In this document: piece by piece, positions 1-5,818 of the stretch
Position numbering within the stretch: the stretch's first letter is position 1
Layout of the letters: each line of letters begins with the position of its first letter
NCBI GenBank assembly: GCA_938084195.1
Contig: CALKDJ010000013.1
Coordinates: 1 to 6,736 of the forward strand
Origin: an uncultured Methylophilaceae bacterium
Lineage (GTDB): Bacteria; Pseudomonadota; Gammaproteobacteria; Burkholderiales; Methylophilaceae
Length of the DNA stretch: 6,736 bases
Direction: 5' to 3'
Program-made: the position numbers and the translations under genes
The notes under the pieces: model-generated
Databases searched by the model: none
Seen by the model: only the letters and a program-made list of their open reading frames with translations
What the model was told of the DNA's origin: nothing

Positions 1-161
1 CCACTTGATGGTGATAAAGTTAATTCTAAAGGTCCTGTTGTAACGGGCTCATCTGTTGTCGCCGGAAAAACACCCGTTAGTGCCTGATCACCTAAACTTA
101 AAACAGGAATAAGGTCATCCAAACCACCGGCTCTACATTGTGTTATTTTTTTGTAATTCAT
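1..161 (-). CDS. Class I SAM-dependent methyltransferase with N-terminal zinc-binding-type domain (partial, N-terminus only)
   Basis: Only the first 53 codons lie in the window; the rest runs off the low-coordinate edge. The visible start MNYKKITQCRAGGLDD, followed by IPVLSLGDQALTGVFP, matches the opening of methyltransferases that carry a small zinc-binding domain before a Rossmann-fold SAM domain (the NovU/TylCIII-like sugar C-methyltransferase group). That family is usually about 400 residues long and often acts on NDP-deoxysugars in polysaccharide loci. The SAM-binding part is not visible, so catalysis cannot be checked. The usual CRxCG cysteine pair reads C9-R-A-G-G here, so the second cysteine is a glycine. 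The ATG overlaps the TGA of the upstream glycosyltransferase gene (ATGA), and AGAAGA (168-173) lies 6 nt before it as a weak ribosome site. I counted 65 G+C in 161 bases, richer than samples of its neighbour. Family fairly sure; substrate unknown. Confidence 0.8.
   Translation of the reverse strand, partial: MNYKKITQCRAGGLDDLIPVLSLGDQALTGVFPATTDEPVTTGPLELTLSPSS
158..161 (-). other. ATGA stop/start overlap, glycosyltransferase to methyltransferase
   Basis: The methyltransferase ATG (161-159) overlaps the TGA of the three-module glycosyltransferase gene (160-158). This ties translation of the methyltransferase to the end of the large upstream gene and argues that both belong to the same transcription unit. 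Confidence 0.8.
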
Positions 162-3100
162 TTGTTGTCTTCTAAATAGCCAAATATTACTGACGATTTC
201 TCAATAGCTATTGGATGGCCATTTTTGTAAGCTCGTTTATAAATATCTCTCATTTCATATACTACATCATTAAAGCGAGGTATTTTTTTAAATGTGTTAA
301 TTAAATTTCTAATGGAAATTAAATCACTTTCTTTATATTTATTTTTCTTAAAAATAAACTTAAACCAATAAACCACATGAGGAACAAGATCATCAAGCCA
401 CTTATCAATATTAGGGCTTGCTCCATATCGTTTAGCCATTGAAAATGCTTCTGGGAGCCTTGCAAGAATCCATACAGGTGCATATTTTTTCCATGAAACA
501 TTAAGGTTAACGGTAATTGATGGAGACCCTACCCAGTATGCCTTCTCGTTCATCATGTTATTTAAAATATAGTAAGTTGTTGGGATTGAAGTGAGCATTG
601 ACGAGAATGGCCTTCCTTCAGTATTTTGAGAAAAAGTTTTTATGGCATGGTCTCTTCGAAAAATAATGCAATAAATACCTGTGAAAATGTTACCCGACTT
701 AGCACATATATTAAAAATATAATCTTTGTAATCACTTGAGGGCTCAACAACTGGTGTTGATGTATTAATAATTTTTTCAACATTTGAGGTTGAATATTTG
801 CTTTCATTAGTATAAGAATAATTTAGGTACAAGAGACTAATACCAAAATTTGACGTTATTATATTTTTAATTTTATTAATAGTGTCTAGCCCTATAAGAT
901 CATCGTCACCAATAAGCCAAACATATTCACCATTTGCAAGAATAGCTGTCTCATATAAATTTCCAACCATGCCTACATTTTCTTTATTTCGTTTATAAAT
1001 AAAATTATCCCTATGTAAAAATGGCTTCACAATTTTTGAGGTATTGTCAAAAGAAGCATTATCACAAACAATTATTTCAATATCACTTATATTTTCTGGA
1101 ATAAGTCCAAATAAATGTCTTAGGGTAACATTGAGAAATTTAGCTCTATTAAATGTGCTAATGCATATTGAAAGAATTGGATTTGGGTGTAGATTTTTAA
1201 ATGAATTAAAAATATCCTTAGAGGGGGCGACATCAAATTTTTTATTCGGAGCCGGAATATTTCTTTCGTTACTTAGATGATAAATAATTTCATTACTGTA
1301 TTCATTCCATGATTTAAAACTTCTATTAACTGATTCGAGAACCAGCTGATTATATTTATCAGTATTATTTATAAGAGTAATCATTGCCCTGCATAAACTT
1401 TTAGGTTTTTTAACATCAGTGGTTAAGCATCCACCTTCTTTAGCAACTTCACCCATAGCACTTTCACTAGAACAAATACAGGGTTTACCATTCCATAAAC
1501 TTTCTAAAATAGGAAGACCAAAGCCCTCTTCAATAGATGGGTAAACGGTAAAAGTAGACTCTTCGTACAACTTTTGAAGATCAGAGTCAGATGGGCTGTT
1601 AACCCACGTTGAATTAGGCATATCTTGCAATTCTGATAAGACTTGCATTTTAAGATTACTGTAGGGAGAATTTCCAGCTATAGTAAATATAATTTTAGAA
1701 TCAGATTTAGAATTAAGAAGTTTTATAGCTTTTATCAAATTTAAGTGATTTTTTCTTGGCTCGACAGTCCCAACACATAAGATATTAATTGTATTTTTAT
1801 TATTTTTTCTAACTAATTTTTTTATATCAATATTTCTTTTTTGAAGAAACTCACCAGGCAGTTCTACCGGTAAAATCTTTTTATCAAGTTCATAAGAATT
1901 GATGTTCTTTGATGTTAAAAAATTTAGCAAATCATAATTGCTTGTATGTGATATGGATAAGACTTTATTTACCTTAGAAAATATTTTCATATATTCTTCA
2001 TGGTTTTTTGTAACCTCATCATTATAAAATTCTTTTACTTTTACAGGTATTGCATCGTAAAAAATCCAGGCCATCCTAAGAGAATGATGCTTGCAAAATT
2101 TAACGATTAATGAGGAATGTTCGTGTGTTAGCTCTGGACATAGGAACCAGTCATTTTCTTTGAATGGGGTATTCGAAAATTTTTTCCACCCCGAGGATAA
2201 GGGACCATTATATTTACTAATATTTTTTTTTGCACTTATAGGGGCCTCGATAAGTTTTTTTCCCTTAGCATCCCAAATCACAGGAATTAAATTAAATTTA
2301 TTAACAATTAAACTCTTTGCTAGCATTCTAACAACTCTTTGTATCCCAGTATTGCTAGGGTAACGAGCAGTATGATCCACCCAGTAATATATATTTCCAA
2401 TATTAGGATGATCAATAAGCTTACATTCTTTCAGTAAATTATTTGTATAATCTTTCCAATTAATAAAATTAATTTTTTTAGTTTGTTTTATTAAATTGTC
2501 TCTAAGTTTCTCATCCAAAAAAAGTAACTTAATAGCTTCAGATAGCTTAATACTATCAGTAGTATCTACAGGTAAACATCCGCCCTTCTGTGCAACCTCA
2601 AAAGGAGCGCCTTGATTAAAACAAATACATGGTTTATTAAATTTTAGTGACTCAATAATTGGAAGTCCATAACCTTCAGAAGTTGAGGGAAAAATTGTAA
2701 ATAAGCAATTTTGATATAAGTTAGAAAGCATTTCATCATCAATATTACCCATATAAATTATATTAGGATTTTGTTTCAATACATTAGAAAATTTTCGACT
2801 AATACTAGTGTCAATGTTACCCACAAATACTAGCTTGAATTTTGAAAAGTTAGTATTTGTGGATAATAGATCGAATGCTTCAGTCAAAAGAAGTGAGTTC
2901 TTATGCGGAGTTATCGAGCCTACGCATAAAGCATAAGATTCCTTAATTATTGGATTTTCTAAGGACTTTTTAGTGTGGCAGATAATATTTTCTGAAGGGA
3001 TTTCTATTGTGCGGATTGTTGTTTGAATAATATTTTGATCGAAGCTTAAAAAACTTGATAAATGACTAGAAGAAAATTTAGAAATTGGGAGAACTAAGTC

Positions 3101-3808
3101 AAACATGTTTAAGGATTTCATGTAAACAGAATGATCATCTGCTGATTCTGATGAAAATGATCTGTCAAAGATAGGTGTTGCATCATAAAATAATGCAGCA
3201 GTTTTTAAGTTTAGTTTTATAGCTGATTTATAAATATCAGATAAAAGAACTCTTTTATTACCTAAATACGGAACTTCAGGAACTATTAGCCATGAAGATA
3301 ACATTGAGCTAGGTTCAATTTCTTTAAGGCCACTATTAAGGGGTTGGGTTGTATTGATTTTATCTAGATAACTAAACGTGTTGAGTAGACTCTCACGTTT
3401 AGTATCCGAAATTGAATAGAAAGTTTTATTAACTTCATTCCACTCAACAAAAATTATATTCTTATGAGTAGATAAGCTTCTCGATAATCCCCTCACAATT
3501 CTCTGGACCCCAGTATTGACTCCACAACTCAAGGTATGGTCAACAAAAATAAATAGCTCTAATTCACTTTGAAAATTATAATAAAAGTTAATTTTCTTGT
3601 AGTTACTGTTTTTTTGGAAAGTTTCCTGTTTTAAGTTTTTCAGAGATTGATATAAAAAATTTAATATACGTCTGGGAAGGTTGTAGGCTCTAATTAAAAT
3701 GCGTAAGATTTTTTTTAAAAAATGTTGGGATCTTACTTTAGGCCCATGAAGTTCTAAAAGCTCTCTTTGATTTTTTAAAAATTGTTTAATTTTATTTATT
3801 CCTGGCAT
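158..3808 (-). CDS. Three-module glycosyltransferase (GT4-GT4-GT2 fusion), 1216 aa
   Basis: A cytoplasmic or membrane-associated multi-domain glycosyltransferase, probably building much of the repeat unit of an exported polysaccharide. Residues 1-80 are very basic and helix-prone with no clear membrane span, perhaps a membrane-docking segment. Module 1 (about 85-465) is GT-B fold, GT4-like: VDHT at 89-92, NTGVQR at 98-103, PHKN at 301-304, and E-x7-E with E378 and E386. Module 2 (about 473-850) repeats the plan: VDHT at 477-480, NTGIQR at 486-491, PRKN at 684-687, E761 and E769. Module 3 (about 877-1216) is a GT-A GT2 enzyme: SICISTFNR at 880-888, CDNAS at 915-919, NVGMVGN at 944-950 and GDDD at 967-970 as the metal/nucleotide motif; the last resembles abequosyltransferase-like GT2 proteins. 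Each module would normally be a separate enzyme of about 300-400 residues. The ATG lies 9 nt after the wzt stop with no good Shine-Dalgarno; the next Met is residue 169, inside module 1, so this start is preferred. Donor sugars and linkages cannot be read from sequence. Confidence 0.93.
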   Translation of the reverse strand: MPGINKIKQFLKNQRELLELHGPKVRSQHFLKKILRILIRAYNLPRRILNFLYQSLKNLKQETFQKNSNYKKINFYYNFQSELELFIFVDHTLSCGVNTGVQRIVRGLSRSLSTHKNIIFVEWNEVNKTFYSISDTKRESLLNTFSYLDKINTTQPLNSGLKEIEPSSMLSSWLIVPEVPYLGNKRVLLSDIYKSAIKLNLKTAALFYDATPIFDRSFSSESADDHSVYMKSLNMFDLVLPISKFSSSHLSSFLSFDQNIIQTTIRTIEIPSENIICHTKKSLENPIIKESYALCVGSITPHKNSLLLTEAFDLLSTNTNFSKFKLVFVGNIDTSISRKFSNVLKQNPNIIYMGNIDDEMLSNLYQNCLFTIFPSTSEGYGLPIIESLKFNKPCICFNQGAPFEVAQKGGCLPVDTTDSIKLSEAIKLLFLDEKLRDNLIKQTKKINFINWKDYTNNLLKECKLIDHPNIGNIYYWVDHTARYPSNTGIQRVVRMLAKSLIVNKFNLIPVIWDAKGKKLIEAPISAKKNISKYNGPLSSGWKKFSNTPFKENDWFLCPELTHEHSSLIVKFCKHHSLRMAWIFYDAIPVKVKEFYNDEVTKNHEEYMKIFSKVNKVLSISHTSNYDLLNFLTSKNINSYELDKKILPVELPGEFLQKRNIDIKKLVRKNNKNTINILCVGTVEPRKNHLNLIKAIKLLNSKSDSKIIFTIAGNSPYSNLKMQVLSELQDMPNSTWVNSPSDSDLQKLYEESTFTVYPSIEEGFGLPILESLWNGKPCICSSESAMGEVAKEGGCLTTDVKKPKSLCRAMITLINNTDKYNQLVLESVNRSFKSWNEYSNEIIYHLSNERNIPAPNKKFDVAPSKDIFNSFKNLHPNPILSICISTFNRAKFLNVTLRHLFGLIPENISDIEIIVCDNASFDNTSKIVKPFLHRDNFIYKRNKENVGMVGNLYETAILANGEYVWLIGDDDLIGLDTINKIKNIITSNFGISLLYLNYSYTNESKYSTSNVEKIINTSTPVVEPSSDYKDYIFNICAKSGNIFTGIYCIIFRRDHAIKTFSQNTEGRPFSSMLTSIPTTYYILNNMMNEKAYWVGSPSITVNLNVSWKKYAPVWILARLPEAFSMAKRYGASPNIDKWLDDLVPHVVYWFKFIFKKNKYKESDLISIRNLINTFKKIPRFNDVVYEMRDIYKRAYKNGHPIAIEKSSVIFGYLEDNK
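1268..3553 (-). repeat. Protein-level tandem duplication of a GT4 module within the glycosyltransferase gene
   Basis: Unit 1 covers about residues 86-463 (3553-2420) and unit 2 about residues 473-847 (2392-1268). Landmarks recur in the same order at a spacing of roughly 376-388 residues: VDHT (89 and 477), FYDA (207 and 583), CVG (295 and 678), the E-x7-E glutamates (378 and 761), KPCIC, and GGCL (409 and 792). DNA identity is mostly lost but short matches persist. For example acaaatacatggttta at 2621-2636 and acaaatacagggttta at 1472-1487 differ at one base, and cccagtattg occurs in both units near 2345 and 3510. This suggests an old duplication, or fusion of two related genes, rather than a recent repeat. 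Confidence 0.85.
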
Positions 3809-3817
3809 AATCGAAAT

Positions 3818-5026
3818 TTACTTAGGTTTTATTATTTTTAAAGTATTGTCGAGATTCATCATTCCCTCAAACCAAAATTTTTGCGAATTAATTACTGTAA
3901 AAGAACTAAGCTTTGAAATCCATTCAAAACATTCATTAAGATGAGTTATATCTGGATGAAGTGCAAACTGAATTACGTAGTCCCCAGGAGCAAGACTAAG
4001 CTTTAGGTAAAATTCATATCTGTAAATTTTACCCACTTCTGGATTAATTATATATTGCTCTTGTAATGCAGAGTTTGTGCCAAATAAAAATAACCCTTTT
4101 GTACTTCGTATACTAAACCCACAAACTAATTTTTCTATAGAGGTATTGACTTTTATATCAAAGATTAATTTTACTTCACTTCCAGTCTCAATTGTTGAAA
4201 TGGGTTCATTTGAACTATCGACCATCAAAAATTTATCTAATTGGGCAGCTAGTGTGCCTACCTTATTATTATTGTTTATCTGATCATCAACGCTATTCAA
4301 TGTGCCAATATTTTTTTCTGGCAGAATGAATTTATTATAATTTTCAAAGGCCTCAGCAGGACTTCCAAAATAAATTATTTTTCCTAAATCTAGTAATAAC
4401 GCTTTATCACAAAGGGTCTTTATTGCAGTTTCATCATGCGAAATTACAACTAAAGTAGTTCCAAGCTTTTTAAATTCTTTTATCTTCTCAAATGATTTAA
4501 ACTGAAATGATAAGTCACCAACAGACAATGCTTCATCAACAATTAAAAAGTCTGGCCTCTTTATTGTCGCAACAGAAAATGATAGACGCATTTGCATGCC
4601 AGTTGATAATTCTTTAAATATTTTATTCTGATGGTCCCTTAGCTCTGCAAAATCAATAATTTCATCATAATGCTCATCGACGAATTTAGATGATAATCCA
4701 AAGGATAATGCTATTAAATAAACATTCTCACGTAAAGTAAACTCCGGGTGAGTTCCAAGCCCTAACTCTAATAATGCATGAACAGTTCCGTTAACATTTA
4801 TTTCTCCTTGCGAGGGAGTTAATGTGTTGGCAATTATTTTAGCTAGGGTACTTTTGCCAGCACCATTTTTTCCAATAATGCCCAATGATTCGGACCGATT
4901 GAGAGAAAATGATATATTTTCTAAGACTTTATATGCTTGACCAGATGGCTTAGCTTTAAACAGATCTAATAATCCATTTATAGCTTTAAACTGCTTCGAA
5001 AGATCCTTAATTTCAAGGATGCTCAT
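3818..5026 (-). CDS. wzt: Wzt-type polysaccharide ABC transporter ATP-binding protein with C-terminal cargo-binding-like domain, 402 aa
   Basis: ATPase subunit that powers export of a lipid-linked polysaccharide across the inner membrane with the permease encoded just upstream. The nucleotide-binding domain (about 1-235) has Walker A GKNGAGKST at 52-60, the variant signature LSTGMQMRL at 140-148 (Wzt/KpsT/TagH-type proteins use S-x-GM rather than LSGGQ), Walker B LIVDEA with D164 and E165, D-loop SVGD at 168-171, and H-loop H197. After an Asn-rich linker (around 240-256), residues 260-402 form a predicted beta-rich domain like the Wzt C-terminal domain, with GSEVKLIFDI at 282-291 and LAPGDYVIQFALHP at 345-358. 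KpsT-type capsule ATPases lack it and are about 220 residues long. In E. coli O8/O9a this domain binds the capped non-reducing end of the O-antigen; whether it does so here is inferred. Its ATG overlaps the wzm stop in ATGA (5023-5026), with no strong ribosome site, so translation is probably coupled. Confidence 0.94.
   Translation of the reverse strand: MSILEIKDLSKQFKAINGLLDLFKAKPSGQAYKVLENISFSLNRSESLGIIGKNGAGKSTLAKIIANTLTPSQGEINVNGTVHALLELGLGTHPEFTLRENVYLIALSFGLSSKFVDEHYDEIIDFAELRDHQNKIFKELSTGMQMRLSFSVATIKRPDFLIVDEALSVGDLSFQFKSFEKIKEFKKLGTTLVVISHDETAIKTLCDKALLLDLGKIIYFGSPAEAFENYNKFILPEKNIGTLNSVDDQINNNNKVGTLAAQLDKFLMVDSSNEPISTIETGSEVKLIFDIKVNTSIEKLVCGFSIRSTKGLFLFGTNSALQEQYIINPEVGKIYRYEFYLKLSLAPGDYVIQFALHPDITHLNECFEWISKLSSFTVINSQKFWFEGMMNLDNTLKIIKPK
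5023..5026 (-). other. ATGA stop/start overlap, wzm to wzt
   Basis: The wzt ATG (5026-5024) and the wzm TGA (5025-5023) share bases in an ATGA quartet. With only a weak AGAG stretch upstream, reinitiation by the same ribosomes is likely, which would help keep the two transporter subunits in balance. Confidence 0.8.
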
Positions 5027-5817
5027 AAGAATTTATCTCTAATATTTTCAATATTTTTCACTAGTAAATACCTAAAGAGCACAATTGAGATTAAGCTTAA
5101 AATGAGTGGGTATGAGAGATTAAATAATAATGAATAAATATTTTGTATATCATTAAAAAAAATTAATCTATGCCATAGCTCGATTATTGGGAGTAATGGA
5201 TTGAATTCTAAAATCGCTCTTACTTTACCCGAAAGTATACTCATAGGGTAAACAATCGGTGTAGCCCAAAATAAAAAAGTTAGCCCAACACCCGTTGCCT
5301 GCCCTATATCACGATTGAATAAATTAAATATTCCTAATAATAGACCCGTGCTTATTGCAAATAAGCATAATACAATTACCGAAAACAATAGAGGAAAAAA
5401 GTAAATGATAGGAGTGTATGGCGAAAAAATCATTACAAAAAATAATATGGACGTCATAATAAGAAAATCTGTAAGGTAAACTAAAACTATTGGGGCTAAC
5501 AAGTCTTTCTTGCTATGGTTTATTTTATTCAATATTTGAGCATGTTCAATAAAAAAATTCGTACATCTTAATATTAAATTTGAAAATAAAGTCCATATGA
5601 TAATCCCTGCACTAATATACAGCCCATAAGAGTAGGTGCTATCAACAACTCCAATTTTAACAGCGACAACATTTGATAAAATTACCGTATAAATAAATAT
5701 TGAAGATATTGGGCTTAGGAATATCCAAGCTGCACCCATAAATGAATTTTTATACCTTCCTAAAAGTTCCTTTTGGTACAAATTTTTAATTAAGTCAAAA
5801 TTGATGAAAAATTTCAT
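5023..5817 (-). CDS. wzm: Wzm-type ABC-2 polysaccharide export permease, 264 aa
   Basis: Inner-membrane channel subunit partnering the Wzt ATPase. The protein has a short amphipathic cytoplasmic N-terminus (FDLIKNLYQKELLGRYKNS, residues 7-25) and then about six hydrophobic segments, near residues 28-50, 62-84, 107-131, 137-165, 173-193 and 229-253. The FWATPIVYP stretch at 183-191 is typical of ABC-2 polysaccharide and teichoic acid exporters, as is the GAAW..LSP motif at the start of the first span. An in-frame ATG exists 42 nt upstream (5859) but would overlap the manC coding region by 41 nt. I prefer 5817: it falls 1 nt after the manC stop, has GAGAAGATAGG 4 nt upstream, and gives a normal family length and N-terminus. 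The stop overlaps the wzt start. The permease family does not by itself distinguish O-antigen from other glycans; the long Wzt suggests the O-antigen type. Confidence 0.93.
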   Translation of the reverse strand: MKFFINFDLIKNLYQKELLGRYKNSFMGAAWIFLSPISSIFIYTVILSNVVAVKIGVVDSTYSYGLYISAGIIIWTLFSNLILRCTNFFIEHAQILNKINHSKKDLLAPIVLVYLTDFLIMTSILFFVMIFSPYTPIIYFFPLLFSVIVLCLFAISTGLLLGIFNLFNRDIGQATGVGLTFLFWATPIVYPMSILSGKVRAILEFNPLLPIIELWHRLIFFNDIQNIYSLLFNLSYPLILSLISIVLFRYLLVKNIENIRDKFL

Positions 5818-5818
5818 A

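Noticed and set aside
319..501. Second minus-strand frame of 60 codons inside the glycosyltransferase gene
   Set aside because: It is embedded out of frame in the C-terminal part of the GT2 module; the apparent hydrophobic stretch follows from AT-rich codons read in another frame.
1044..1280. Plus-strand open frame of 78 codons
   Set aside because: It is antisense to the start of the GT2 module and has no family resemblance or ribosome site that I can see.
2091..2363. Plus-strand open frame of 90 codons
   Set aside because: It lies wholly antisense to conserved GT4 sequence in the second module (including FYDAIPVK-flanking and NTGIQR regions), has no recognisable domain, and is explained as a shadow of AT-rich coding DNA.
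3809..3817. Possible terminator or promoter between wzt and the glycosyltransferase gene
   Set aside because: The gap is only 9 bases and shows no hairpin or promoter-like pair; it is better read as an in-operon junction.
4077..4283. Plus-strand open frame of 68 codons
   Set aside because: It is antisense to the Wzt C-terminal domain; no independent support.
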